Shown: positions 21,248 to 32,687, numbered from the stretch's first letter. The stretch: DNA of 64,000 nucleotides from Cricetomys ansorgei (GCA_026225945.1 JAMJFZ010003163.1:22589001-22653000); one strand, 5' to 3'. Numbers and translations: made by a program. Notes: generated by a model from the sequence alone, not told the origin.

Positions 21248-21350
21248 TCTCTCCCTGAGAGCTGGGTGAGCTAGGTCAGTTGGCCTCTTCAAGTCTTCAG
21301 TTTTCTCATGTGTAAGTAATAATAAGCTCTGTGTCCTAGGTCCATTGAGA
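21248..21350 (+). mobile_element. MIR SINE core
   Basis: 'gagctgggtgagctaggtca', 'gttggcctcttcaagtcttc' and 'agttttctcatgtgtaagta' follow the MIR core. Confidence 0.75.
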
Positions 21351-21694
21351 AAACAGAAGGGGGCACCACAGAAAAGATAGAGCAATTACTAACTAGTTAA
21401 TGCTGAGTAACTACTGCACAAGGGTATACTGATGTGGTTATTACGCTTATCGACAAAAGAAGCTGATTTATGGAAATAAGGTTTGAAAACAAGTTTAAAG
21501 AATCTCACAACAAACAAGAAGACATTCTTCTGAGAAACCAGAAAGCTTGTGGAAACAACTCCTAAGTTCAAAACCAATTGCTGATTTCTTATTAATTGCA
21601 TTGTTGCATTGACCTTCATTCTAAATCGCTTCTGCTGTTCATTATATTCAAGCCATTCCACCCTCCTTGCTCTGAGGCAAAGCAGGCAAACTCT

Positions 21695-21710
21695 CCAGCA
21701 GAGGGCACTG
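21695..21710 (+). promoter_or_regulatory. CTCF-type core motif
   Basis: 'ccagcagagggcactg' matches the CTCF core CCASYAGRKGGCRS at every position of the core. It is not within a recognisable B2 element, unlike many rodent CTCF sites. Occupancy is inferred, not shown. Confidence 0.65.
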
Positions 21711-21729
21711 GTCCCATTGGAAGTTGGGA

Positions 21730-21748
21730 AGCCATTTTGAAAATGGCT
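21730..21748. promoter_or_regulatory. Inverted YY1-type pair (perfect 9-bp palindrome arms)
   Basis: 'agccatttt' and 'aaaatggct' are exact reverse complements around a single G. Each arm holds the AAAATGGC core of YY1. A third copy, 'caaaatggcaag', lies at about 21847-21858. The pair sits 20 bp from the CTCF-type core. Confidence 0.55.
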
Positions 21749-21961
21749 GCCTACAGCTCTCAAAGACAACAATTAATGCTAGCTACTGAGGAAAAAGTAT
21801 GGATTTCTTTCTGTCCAGGCAAATTTGTCTTCAGACCAAAACACCTCAAAATGGCAAGTGTTTTGTTTTGTTTTTGTTGCTGGATCAAATAATTATTTAG
21901 GGGAACCAAAATAACTCCAGAATCTCTGAACTGAAGAAAGTAGAGAGGAATGAAAAACCTG

Positions 21962-22180
21962 TTTGACCGTGGTTCTCAACTTTGGAAATTATTACTATTA
22001 ATTTGATGCCAGGGGGACTTTTAGTAATGTCTGGAGATATATTGTACCTGTCACGACCGTGGCAGGGATGTAGAGAGTAGGGCTTGATACTGACATCTGC
22101 TGGGTAGATTCCGGGGATGCTGCTGCACATTCGACCAGAAAGCAAAGGATGTGTGCACGGCACTGGCTTTCCCCTGGGCT
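21962..22180 (-). mobile_element. hAT-Charlie MITE, MER20-like
   Basis: 'gtggttctcaactttgg', 'gtaatgtctggagatatatt' and 'gggatgctgctgcacattcg' match, in order, the reverse of the MER20 layout as I recall it. The far terminal repeat is degraded. Other MER-numbered Charlie MITEs are possible. Confidence 0.6.
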
Positions 22181-22911
22181 TACCTTAGCCAGGCTGCACG
22201 TGAGCTCTAAAGAAATGATTGTTGTTGAGTTATGGCCTCTGAATTGAAGTGTTCCCTCCTGGAGGGGATAGAGGGAGGATAGTAAGATGCAGAAAGTTAG
22301 CAGTACTTGGGAGGTTCTGGGTGCTCGTAAGACTCAGGAAGCTTAGAAACTGACAAGATTCACAAGGCCCTTCCACAAAGCTACATAAAACTAACTAGCA
22401 GAGAGGAGACTCTGTAATGGAGCTGCCTGCAGGCTCCAGGGGTGTCCTTTTCATAAGTAGTCATGCATGCCATGGCTTTTTGGTGATGTAGCTACCTTTG
22501 AGTCACTGGTGCCCAACAAGTTACTCACTGGTTTAATGACTAGATTTGGGTGGAATAGTTTTTTCAGTCAGGTACCAGTGCTCTGTCTTGGATGAACAGA
22601 TATTTCTGTTCACGTCTCCCTTGGAAATGTCCCACCATGGGGTGTTGTTGGGTCAAAATCTCAGTAAATACAAATAGCATAATAGTAACGATAAGCAAAG
22701 AGTTCTCTTGGCTGGCTAAATTAATCAAAGAAGAGAGGAAACAGCTACCTGGCTTCAATTTTCAAGCTCTAATCTCCAGAGACACCAGTAAGATCCCCCA
22801 AATTCTTCTATCTACACTAGGAAGAGCAGGCTGGAGGCTGAATGCTTGCATCTGTGTTTAGAATCCCTGAAGGATGATACGCATACAGATTGGGTGAGAA
22901 AGAAGCCCAGG
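22181..22911. other. Unassigned, possibly an old unclassified repeat
   Basis: The stretch 22330-22560 ('ctctgtaatggagctgcctg', 'gagtcactggtgcccaacaa') gives an impression of interspersed-repeat sequence, but I cannot name the family. Confidence 0.35.
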
Positions 22912-23062
22912 ACCGAGGCCTTTGTCTGCTGTATGACTCTGGGTAAATTAAAATCTTGGGGTCTCACTTTCTCATCCCCCAAGTCCAGACTGATTCCTTG
23001 GCCTTTTAAGACGGTGATGAAGATTAGTTTAAATGATGCATGTGAAACACGACCTTCTTAGC
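22912..23062 (+). mobile_element. MIR SINE
   Basis: 'gctgtatgactctgggtaaa', 'gtctcactttctcatccccc' and 'tttaaatgatgcatgtgaaa' follow the MIR core and 3' half. Confidence 0.75.
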
Positions 23063-23097
23063 GACAAGAGGAAAACTTATGCATAGGTTATACTGAA

Positions 23098-23300
23098 GAT
23101 TAAAACTAACCAGCATCTGTCGGATGCTCACTGTATCCCATGATTCACATGGATTGCCTTACTTTGGGCTTCAACGAGTGCCCTCAAGTTACAGATGGAG
23201 AAGAGGTGAACCTATTATACATCTCCCTGGTGATAGAGGCAGGGCTGGTACTTGAGCAGACTCATGCCAACCTGTACACTATTAACTACTAACCCCCTCC
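23098..23300 (-). mobile_element. MIR SINE, opposite orientation
   Basis: 'accagcatctgtcggatgct', then 'gttacagatggagaagagg' and 'gaggcagggctggtacttga' give the reverse MIR order. It is separated from the plus-strand MIR by about 35 bp. Confidence 0.7.
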
Positions 23301-23904
23301 ATCACTGAAAGAGGTGAGTGATTGAGCAGACTCTGGAAATCACCTGAACAACAATCTTAATTTTTTTAAACGGACAGTTGAGTCACTGGGGATTAAGCAG
23401 TTTGCTTGCGATAAAACTCGCATAGAACCTGGAGGTGGGGTGGGGTCCTCACTCCTCTTTTTTTTCCCCAACAAAGGACCACTGTACATTTTTTTCTCTC
23501 CCCACATTTTTTTCCAAAATAAGATACCATTTTTTTTTCCAGTGTAGGGTAAACACAGGACAAATCACTTAGTGTGTGTGTCTTAATAACCCGTCTTGAC
23601 TGAGATGGATGAATTCACATTCAGTCATCATCTAAGCCCTATTAAATATTCTGGGAGCTGCTGTATACATTTTAATGGATGTTGAAACACTGAGCCTGGT
23701 GTTTATGGCTCTTTTAATCTTGCCAGTTTTGCTAATATGATTAGGTCAGGAACCATTTCACGTAGAGACTTAGATGTCAAAATAGAACACAGAAGTTTCC
23801 AGAACATTTTGTCGCTTCATTTCTTTTCAATGGAAGATTTGGCTCTCACCTATAAGCTCGTTAAGAAAAAAGCAAAACCAAACAGGAATAAAAGATAACA
23901 TTAA
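23301..23904. promoter_or_regulatory. T-rich sequence then SINE-free enhancer-like island
   Basis: T-runs lie at 23456-23540. The stretch 23560-23870 is AT-rich without repeats ('ttaatcttgccag', 'gctaatatgattagg', 'gccctattaaatattc'). Regulatory reading is inferred. Confidence 0.3.
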
Positions 23905-24063
23905 TGGCTGGGCATGGTAGTGCACACCTTTAATCTCAGCTCTTGGGAGGCACAAGCAGGTGGATTCTTGAGCCCTGAGTTCCAGACCAGTCTGGTCTAC
24001 AGAGCAAGTTCTAAAACAGCCAGGGCTATACAGAGGAATCCCATATCAAAAAAAAAAAAAAAA
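23905..24063 (+). mobile_element. B1 SINE with poly-A tail
   Basis: The head 'ggctgggcatggtagtgcac' is followed by 'acctttaatctcagctcttg' and a body ending 'cagccagggctatacagagg'. An A15 tail follows at 24048-24063. Confidence 0.95.
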
Positions 24064-25190
24064 TCAAATAATAGATCATGTGAATGGCTAAAAGCAGGAC
24101 TTGGGTGGTTCAAGAGTCACTTGGGTGGGAAGCTACCATTGTTCGCTAAGTTACACCCATTTCATGATTGAGCTACATCCCTATGGGGGACACTGGAACT
24201 TTATAGACTGATATCCTGCCTACTCCCAAGTTTCCACGAGTGGGATCCAGTTGGCATAGGCCAAGTGTTCTCAGCCTTGGCTTTTTATTAGAACATCCGT
24301 GTGGATGGTGACTAGCAGCCATAGGAGCTTAGCCTCTGGGGAAACGATTGAAAATGGCCAAGTGCCGCTATGTAGAGAGTTGTTTACCCTGGGAATGGAA
24401 AGAGAAATTTGTCAGAGGAAGTCAAATAGGAAATGAAGAGATCAAAGGGAGGAGGAAACAGGATTGAATTGAGCCAAGTTTTATTTTTTTGGGGGGGAGG
24501 GTGGGTAACTTTTCACTCTTAACCCACGTGAAGCAAAAGATTAGCCTCTACCAGCGGGAGCATGGGAGAGAAGTGTTCAAATCGTACATCCTGGCCTCCG
24601 GCGGCTCCCTCATTCCACTCTGCAGATAGACAGCAAGGGGACACTAAAGGAAGCCAGGCAGGATTCCCAAAGGAAGTCCAATGATAAATCTGCCCAGCGG
24701 TCCCTAAATACCAATCCACCCACAACGTTCTTAAGCCCCAAGATAGCGTGGGCATATGGCACGGCTCCTTCATAAAACCCAGATGCTTGTTCATAGAAAG
24801 AAACGAGCCTGACCGGGGACTAAGTACTTTTTGCAATCCCTCAGGGGGTTGAAATAGAGTCTCCAAAAGGCACAGTTTGTGACAAGAAAACTGACAAAAG
24901 CTTGTGGCTCCAGGTTACAATGGAGTAATGAAGTGAAGAAGTGCCCAAGCTAGAATCCTTGATCCTAGCCTGAGTATCTGCTCATCTCAGATCTTTGTAA
25001 AATCCAAGGCGTCCCTGTCTGATTCCAGTCATATTGTTTCTATTTATGCTTTCTAAGTGAGGCTTTGCTACCTCTGCCCAATGTGACACAAGTCTTTCCG
25101 TGCTCACGGTGCTTGGGAGACAGATAGACAAAACATACAAGTCTCATAGAATAAACGTTCTTAGTGGGCACAGGCAATAAAGCCAGATCA

Positions 25191-25192
<2 letters not shown>
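24064..25192. other. Unassigned unique sequence
   Basis: A G-run lies at about 24491-24500. No repeat, exon or RNA gene is recognised over about 1.1 kb. Confidence 0.45.

Positions 25193-25225
<33 letters not shown>
25193..25225. repeat. (TG)n microsatellite
   Basis: About sixteen TG units. Confidence 0.97.
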
Positions 25226-25226
<1 letters not shown>

Positions 25227-26040
25227 TGTTAGGTGGTGGTAAATACTGGTGGAGGGCAGGAAACCAGGGAAATGTCTGGAAAGAGATACCTGGGAAGACT
25301 CCTTGAGGGGTGACACCATGTAAACCTTGATGGAGAGTTAGTGCATCTGGGGATGGCTGGGAAGGTAGCCCCTCTGTTTGGCTTCTCTCCTCTCCTTGCA
25401 GCAAGCCCACATCCCTTTCTTTCCTGGGTTTCCTTCAGGTTTGACTAGCAGTCTCCAGAGAAAGCTGGGAAGACTGAAACACTACAGCAAGAGATGGTTT
25501 CCTACCGAGGTATCTCCCGAAGGCCATCTGAGAGGCTAAAGATGAGACTTTGAGTGTCTGTCTCCAGTAAAGTCGGAGCAGTCTGCATTCCAGAGAAGCC
25601 AGCCAGGGGTCTTCATTCCCAAGCTGGTGATGTGGGGAATGGCCAGAGATGATATGGGAAAGGTGGGGAGCAACCCTGGGCCCGGAGAAACATGGTTATG
25701 GGTAGAAATCGCGTATGCTCTTCTTTCAGTCAGGATCTGTGCAGGATCTCTGAAAACACTGTTGAGCTAGTGAGACTCGGAGCCTGAGGTGGGATTGTCC
25801 CCCACAAAGGGAAATGCTATTAACCAGAACTGGGGTAACAGAATAGGGACAGGGGAAAGCTCCCAGGGCCACTGTCCTGGAGTTCTTATGCAAATAGAAT
25901 ACAAGGAGGGAGGCTCTGGGCTGACAGTGAGCACTGCTTCTGCTCTGGTGACCCAGAGGGTGCTGTTAGACACTTTGTCATGGACCCACAGCTTTGCATT
26001 GTCCAACAGAGGAAGTTTGTGATGTCAGCAAGCGATGTGC
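25226..26040. other. Unassigned unique sequence
   Basis: No repeat family or exon is recognised. Confidence 0.45.
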
Positions 26041-26092
26041 TCTTTCTCTTTCTCTCTTTCTCTTACACACATGCACACACACACACACACAC
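26041..26092. repeat. CT-rich then (CA)n microsatellite
   Basis: Pyrimidine CT/CTT units at 26041-26063 are followed by CA units. Confidence 0.93.
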
Positions 26093-26537
26093 ACTCCCAC
26101 ATTAGATTGGAGAGATTTGCGAGTCATTACATTTTCAATTTAACTACCACATGTCAGTTAAACTGGATGCACAATACAACTGGGGGTCTATAATTTCCAG
26201 ATCCATCGGGGCTCAAACCCAGCTGTCTCTTGGTTTCAGGTGTCTGAATACCTAGTGTGGTTCAGACTTTGGGTGTCTGAAAGCCCTACTTCTTGTCTGA
26301 GGACAATTAGAAACTTGACATCCAGTGGATGTTGACTCAAGTCTTGAAGCCCTCAAGAACTAGACAAGATAGCTCTACCTCTGTTCCTGCTCCTCTGGGA
26401 GCACTGTGCTCCAGAGTAGTGATACCCACCATGGCTTCTGACACTGAGTGCCGGCTTCCAGAATCATAGGGGTTCCTGTGCTCCACACTGCCAGACTCAG
26501 AGGTAGAACCAGCTCCGCTGTGATTCCCAGCTCCACT
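26093..26537. other. Unassigned unique sequence
   Basis: No repeat family or exon is recognised. Confidence 0.4.
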
Positions 26538-26647
26538 GCAACACACACACACACACACACACACACACTGGAACACACATACACCTACCCCCCCCCCCAC
26601 ATACTCATACACTCACCACCCCCACCTTCACACACACACACACACAT
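26538..26647. repeat. Compound CA-rich / C-run simple repeat
   Basis: (AC)n at 26538-26568, a C10 run at about 26590, and a second CA block at about 26632-26647 with C-rich linkers. Confidence 0.93.
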
Positions 26648-27879
26648 CTGTTAAAGTAGAGCTCACTGAAGTGTGGGATGACGGAAGAGGGAAAGCGGTT
26701 CATCTTCAACAACCAAGTCCCCCTGCACAGCCAAGCCCCCACCCCCTTCCGTGTTGTCTTGGGGAACTGCAGATTCACTCCTCCCAACTCCTGATTCCCC
26801 TCAAATGCAGCAGATCTACTGCAGGCAGCCCAAAGTCTTTTAGTTTTTGGCGTGCTTAGCCAAAGACCTTCTTACTAAGATTCTCCTTGGTTCAACTATA
26901 AAGCAGTGGTCCCCAGAAGTTCGGGGCCAGAACAGCTCCAGGATGCCCCTTGTGGTACCAGGCTGCTACAGCTCATGCACTTCCTGAATGTTTTCAGGGG
27001 AGCTACAAACACAGTTGAAGCAAGTTTGGGAGGACTTCCGTGGGTCCGGAGAGTGAGTAGGAGGCTGTGAAACTCAAGTGGGAGATCGAGGGTGAGCACC
27101 AGTCTGAGTTGCAAGCTCCCAAGAGGTTTTTTTTCTTTTTAGCCCTGTCTTGGATCCTGTCTTGACACCATCTGTGGTATGCCCCTGTTGTTGCTTTCAC
27201 TTAAAAAAACCAAAAAAACAAAAAACCAACCTCTCCTGACTGAGGCTGCCAGTCACTTGCTCTAATATCCCAGGCCATAGTGGTACAGCTACCGAATAAG
27301 ACATCCTCTTAGCTACTCTGATTGACCATCAAATGCAACTCTATTTTCTGCCGGAGCTGGTAGGCAGGCATGCTCTTGCCTCTGAACTCTAGCTTTCCGA
27401 TGTCAGTTCCTCAGACCTGTAAGAGCAGTGTCTGAGTATGTGTGACCTGGCAGGGCACCTAAGTGTATCTTGGGATGCTTTTGTGTCTTCAAACCCACTG
27501 CTCATGGCTTCTGCTTCCAGGGCCACAGCCTCAAGGGCAAAGGGTTTGATGATGCCTACGGTCCCTCCCTCTTTCCCCCAGGCAGGATTCCTCCACTCCT
27601 CTGCCTGCCATCCTGCCCATCAGTGTTTTTATCCTCCTTTCCTTGAGGGTCAATTGAGTTCAGGGCTGATCTAGTATACTTGAGCTCCCCACCTTTCAAT
27701 CATGTCTTGTTCGCCTGCTTATTGGATAAGGTTTCCTAACTATGCAATCCTCCTGCCTCAGCCTCCCCTGGTGCACCTTTCAGGTGCTGCACACTCAGTC
27801 CAGCCATTTAACTGCCTCTAGTCTAGTCTCATAGTTACTTAGAGTATTCCTTTAAGTACACTCACCATTTAACCATTTT
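26648..27879. other. Unique sequence; degenerate B1-like patch
   Basis: The stretch 27720-27805 ('caatcctcctgcctcagcct') resembles the reverse of an old 7SL-derived SINE. The rest is unassigned. Confidence 0.4.
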
Positions 27880-28180
27880 ATTTTAAAAGAAAACAGTACA
27901 GCATAACTTTTGATTCAAATCCATGGTATGGTAGCAGAAATAACATGTAAGTAGAAATAGAGAAAATTTAAAGTAGGGTTATCAACAGCACAGCTAAGGT
28001 TGCGCTTTGACAAAAATGTTAAAGCTATGCTAGTAAAAAGCCTTGGCGTCTTGTCATTCTGAGAATGCTGATTGAAAGGTAATGTTTTTGTTAGCTCACT
28101 GATGAATGTGCTGCCCGCATTCCTCGTAAAACCAGGGAAGTTAGACTAATCAATAATTGAGAGTTATGTCCTTATGTTTA
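27880..28180. promoter_or_regulatory. Short AT-rich enhancer-like island
   Basis: SINE-free, with 'gactaatcaataattgagag' at about 28145 and AT-rich flanks. Weak inference. Confidence 0.25.
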
Positions 28181-28927
28181 ACTTGCTCCTGTCCAGCATC
28201 CGTCTTTCTTTCCTAACCAGTCTGTAAGTGCTTCAGTTGTGGAGAATTAGGCTTGAACTCCTTCTAGGCAGTAGATCCATCCCTACACCTCCCTGTCCCA
28301 GGCCTCAGCATGTGCTTGTGATCCGCTCTGCTCTGCTTATGGCTTAGCTTTAGAATTCTCAGCAGGCTGTGCTCATGACCCGTTTCTAGAGTTTCGTAGT
28401 TTATAATCTTGTCCTCGAGAGTTATTGGATGATGGTGTCAGAGAATCTTTCACCTGCAGTCGATGAAGCAAACACAGAGACCCACAACTAGACACTATGC
28501 AGAGAGTGAGAGACTTGGAGCCCTCAGTCCCGAGTGGGATGTCTTCATCAAACCCTTCCCCGGGGCTCAGGAACACTTGCTGAAGAGGAGGTTGGGAGAG
28601 TGTAAGATTCCGTGGGAATGGAAGACACCAAGGAAACAATGCGGTTGAGACACGGCGGGACAGAGGCACAGGTGAATCACAGAGACTGTGGCAGCATGCA
28701 CAGGTCCGAGTGGAGGGGCGTCCCAGAGCTGAGGGGAAGTGGACGTACGCTGCCATCTCTACCCAAGAAGCTATTTCCAATAGACAACTGCTCCCAAAGG
28801 AAAAATTAGTTTTCTCCAATGGAGTCTCACTAGGTATATTAACCACGCTTAAGGGTAGGCCCCATGCCCGGCAGTAGATAAATGGCCAACTCAAAATGGA
28901 CCCAATGGCGTATTTGGAGACAGAAAT
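28181..28927. other. Unassigned unique sequence
   Basis: A 173-codon minus-strand frame (28373-28894) has no recognisable domain. No repeat is recognised. Confidence 0.4.
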
Positions 28928-28973
28928 GAATTGTCACTGGGGTGACAATTCCCACACAAGCTCATGCTTGTGT
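28928..28973. repeat. Two adjacent perfect hairpins
   Basis: First: arms 28928-28937 ('gaattgtcac') and 28942-28951 ('gtgacaattc') around TGGG. Second: arms 28954-28961 ('acacaagc') and 28966-28973 ('gcttgtgt') around TCAT. Only two bases separate the hairpins. Confidence 0.9.
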
Positions 28974-28974
28974 T

Positions 28975-29325
28975 GGTAAGTGGCCTGGATCTTAAGTGTT
29001 TCTGCTCCAAACTTGGTTCCCAGTGGCTGCCACTCTTTGGAGGTAGTCCAAAGTCTACAAGTTAGGGATACTGGAAGAAAATGGCTACTGGGGTGCCCCG
29101 GAAGGTATATTTCATCCTGGCTTTTGGGCCGATGCCCTCTACTCGTCTCTCTCTCTCCTTGATGCCATGAGGTGGTGAGCACCTTTGTGGCACTTCATGT
29201 TTCTCTTTTCCCCTTACAACTCAGAAATAATGTAGCCTCTGCAACCGTGAGTCAAAATAAGCAAGACGTCCACCTGAATTGTCAGGCGTTTCTCTCATAG
29301 CAACAGCCAGCTGACTCGACACACT
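28975..29325 (+). mobile_element. MaLR-type LTR (ORR1/MST-like)
   Basis: 'tcttaagtgtttctgctcca', 'ggttcccagtggctgcc', 'gatgccatgaggtggtgagc', 'tgagtcaaaataagcaagac' and a 3' end 'cagctgactcgacaca' follow the LTR order. The 5' boundary could include the hairpin pair. Confidence 0.6.
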
Positions 29326-29689
29326 GGAATTCCCAGTTAGATCTTGAGGTTAAATTTTCTCTTTTGTACATATTTTATGGTGATAGCAAGATTCAGAAGA
29401 GAAGGTACACACTGTGGCGGGTGAGTGGATTTATCTTTCTGGCTGCCTGAAGGAGCCCCAAGTTTCCTCTCACTGTCTCGATGGATTGTCTAGTGGTCTG
29501 GTTGGGTAGGTGGGGGTGGGGGTAATAAGTATCATACTTGGAAATATGTGCACTTTCTATGAAGGAAAAGAACTCAGCGACCATCCCGACACTAGGATTC
29601 CACACTAGGTTTTTTAGACCAGGAAGTAGGAAATATATATATATATAAACATTGAGGACAGTATCATAGATTGCTGTAGTTAAGACCTG
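29326..29689. other. Unassigned sequence with a short (AT)n
   Basis: A (TA)n run lies at about 29634-29647. Nothing else is recognised. Confidence 0.4.
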
Positions 29690-30500
29690 AGCAGAATCTC
29701 AATGAACCCCCAACAGAAGTGATTTGTTAGCAAGAGGCAAGATCACCAGCGACAATTCATTTCTGTAGAGTAATGTAAACTAATTATCTACACTGTGGAA
29801 ACGAGGACTGGGCCTGCATGAGAAATGGCAGACTATTGCATTATAAAAGGAAATATTAATTCACACAACATAAAATTAAAATTGATGACAAACTCTTTCC
29901 CGTTTTAATTGTTTAATTCTTTAATCACTATTGTCTCGCAGCAACAGACACCAGCTGCCTCCGGAGACAGCACACAAACGTACTTGCCCGAAAGGACGTG
30001 GGGGGTGTGTGTGTGTGGGGGGAAGGGTACTCAGGAAACGATTATCTATTTGTTCTTTCTTTCATTCCATGAACATTTACTTTCTCTCCTGGGAAATAAA
30101 ATTTAACATTTGTTATTTGGGGAGAAGGAGATTTATTTATTTATTTATTTTCTCATCACATTACCGTATTTTTGATCAAGGAAGTCCTACGTCTTTGAAT
30201 AGAATGAAGCATAAACTATCTAGATAAACATGAAATTCCACGAATTAACATTCTGACCAGAGGGCTGCGCCTTATGCATTTTCTCGGCCATGGATTGTTA
30301 TTTGCCACTGTTTTCCGTCCCTGTGCACTTAAGATGAAACTGACAAGGTGATGGGCAGATTCCTATCATCGAGTCCTCTCCATAGGTGCATCAGAAAAAG
30401 AAAAAAAAGTCTAATTGAATTATTTAGTTTTTGTTATTCCAAAAGCAAAGATCCAGAATGAGCAGATCTTAAAAGAAAAAAATAGATACAAAAGAAGGTC
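29690..30500. promoter_or_regulatory. SINE-free AT-rich enhancer-like island
   Basis: Cores include 'gtaaactaattatctac' (about 29774), 'aatattaattcac' (about 29852), 'gttttaattgtttaattctt' (about 29903) and 'gtctaattgaattatttag' (about 30409). A (TTTA)n tract is embedded at 30131-30151. The clustering resembles a conserved regulatory element, not tested. Confidence 0.35.
30131..30151. repeat. (TTTA)n microsatellite
   Basis: Five TTTA units. Confidence 0.9.
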
Positions 30501-31495
30501 TTACCAGAATGCCAGTGACTCCGAGCTCACTACTTTTACAAGGGGTTTTTCTCAGGGCCTGGGCCGTTGACTCTGCATTTGAATTACCAGCAGACTCATC
30601 TCTGGGTTTCTGCATAGCTACCCCAGCAGTGGCATCCTAAAACCTTCCGGGATATGGGCATTAAAACCTTTTGCCCCAAGTCAGCTATAGCTGATGAGGT
30701 CCTAACCTCAAGACATATCTTGAGACAAGCAGATGGCATGGTCTGGTGTCAAGAGCTCTGTCTAAATGGAGGAAAAAGGGGCAGAGTCCTGCCTTAGGCA
30801 AATGGGCTGAGATGAGGTCATTGGTGCTGCACAGGGATGGACCAATCACACGTGAACACGTAAAACAAGAAGAAGAAAAAAAAGATGAGAAACGGAGTAA
30901 GGAGCAAGGCAGGGAGTGATGAAGGCTGTTGACCCTGGTCCTTGATGGCCATCCTGAACTGAGTGGTCCATAGATGCCAGAAGACATCAGCGTCCTTCCC
31001 ATAACCACGTGCTTTGGATTACCCTAGCATAAGCAGGCTTCTATACCCTGGAAGCAAGATCTCCATGGCCACGGTATCCTTTGAGAAGTCACACTGACTG
31101 TCTTCACTGGCCATGTCTTCTCTCTCTCTTCTGGATCTTTGAACATATTGAAGCAGCTTTCCCCCACCACCCTTTGGTAAGTCAGTGACTGTTCATGTCT
31201 CATGTCTCACACGGGCCCTCCTCCGCCCCCGCCCCTCTAGAAGTCTGTGTGGCCCGGCTGACGTTAGGAACCGTAGCCTCTCTGCAGTGGCCTTTGCCAC
31301 ATACTGCAGTGATCATCTCACGTCTCACGTGTGTGACTGTGGTCTCTGTAAGGAAGCAAGACTGTATTTTTCCATCTTCACAAACCTCCAAGCTAACAGC
31401 CACGGAACACTCTCACATACCCATTCTTAACCAACCCAACGTGACCACAATCACATATTGTGAAACATTTCCCACAATTAACCCCATATTCTATA
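30501..31495. other. Unassigned unique sequence
   Basis: No repeat family or exon is recognised. Frames up to 121 codons occur on both strands. Confidence 0.4.
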
Positions 31496-31606
31496 AGCTG
31501 GGCAAGGTGGCTCATGTCTGGAATCCCAGCCCTCCAGAGATAGAAGCAGGAAGATTGTGAGTTTGAGGCCAGCCTATGTTGGAAAGACATGGAAAGACTT
31601 TGTCTC

Positions 31607-31610
<4 letters not shown>
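31496..31610 (+). mobile_element. B1-like SINE, diverged
   Basis: 'gctgggcaaggtggctcatg', 'tggaatcccagccctcc' and 'gtttgaggccagcctatg' are followed by 'gactttgtctcaa'. Confidence 0.85.

Positions 31611-31651
<41 letters not shown>
31609..31651. repeat. (CA)n microsatellite at the B1 tail
   Basis: About 21 CA units start where the B1 A-tail would be. Confidence 0.97.
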
Positions 31652-31654
<3 letters not shown>

Positions 31655-31738
31655 CTTACAGGGTTGCAAAATACATAATTATCAAATTATATTTGAACTC
31701 TGTATACTAATCATTTTTAAGCCTGTGCTTGTAGAATT

Positions 31739-31893
31739 TTCTTTCTTTCTTTCTTCTTCTTCTTTTCTTTTTTGGACAGGATTTTTCTTTTGTACTCTGG
31801 CTGTCCTAGAACTCACTCTGTAGACCAGGAGGCCTTGAGCTCACAGAGATCAGCCTGCCTCTGCCTCCCTAGTGCTGGGCCACCACTGCCCAG
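31739..31893 (-). mobile_element. B1 SINE with CTTT-rich tail
   Basis: TTTC/TTC repeats at 31739-31772 precede 'ggctgtcctagaactcactc', 'tgtagaccaggaggccttga' and 'cctccctagtgctggg'. The 'attaaaggcgtg' block is deleted. Confidence 0.9.
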
Positions 31894-32648
31894 CTAGAAT
31901 TATTTCTATCATAAGTATATTCCTTTATTCAGCTCTAATTCTCAAAATCCCACTTCTCCTTCAAAACCGATCTCAGAAACAAGTTCTTTCTCAAGGTCAT
32001 CTTAGGTTCATCGGACTCACCCTGTGGAAGCATTCAGCAGAGAGTGAAGGCCTCTTTTCAGACCTTCCTATTACTTTAAACCCGCTAATCTTAAAGCAGT
32101 CAGGATGATCTGGTCAGGACCTTTTCTCACGCTTATATTTAAACCATAACGTACATATTAAAATCCATGCCTTGTCCAGAACACACTTTCCCACTCTGCC
32201 CCCTGCATTACACAAAGGATTTGTGCCATACAAAGTAGCTTCTAGCTTGGAGACTACCAGCCCCTAAGGCCTTCAATTCCTGCAGTCAGAAAGGAGCAAA
32301 TAAAACAGCATATCTGAAAGGACCTTGGAGTCGGCACAGAACATACCAAGGCACCAGATTCTTAGCACAAAGAAGATGTATTTGCCCCAGAGGACAGAAG
32401 GCAGGGGGAAGGGATAGGGAAAGAGGGGTGTTTGTTCCCAGAGTGATGAAGGATGCCTCTGGATAGAGCGGAGGCAGATGTGGCCCCAAAGCAAATGGTG
32501 AGTTTTGTAGGGTCCTAGGTGGGGAGGTAAGAAGGGAGATACAGTTGGAGAACGGTTGGGGTGGCTGTTTCTGATTGGCTGGGGGAAAACAAAGAAAAGC
32601 AAACTTTTGGGGAGAGGTGGAAGGTCTGTGGAGGGATTCCTAGGAGCC

Positions 32649-32650
<2 letters not shown>
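31894..32650. other. Unique sequence; possible L2 shred
   Basis: The stretch 31940-32040 ('cttctccttcaaaaccgatc') is weakly L2-like. The rest is unassigned. Confidence 0.4.

Positions 32651-32687
<37 letters not shown>

Larger units (their letters stand above)
21351..21961. other. Unique sequence containing architectural-factor motifs
   Basis: No transposon is recognised. Contains the CTCF-type and YY1-type motifs described separately. Confidence 0.5.

Noticed and set aside
28373..28894. 173-codon minus-strand frame
   Set aside because: No recognisable protein family. Flanking DNA is repeat-derived and intergenic in character.
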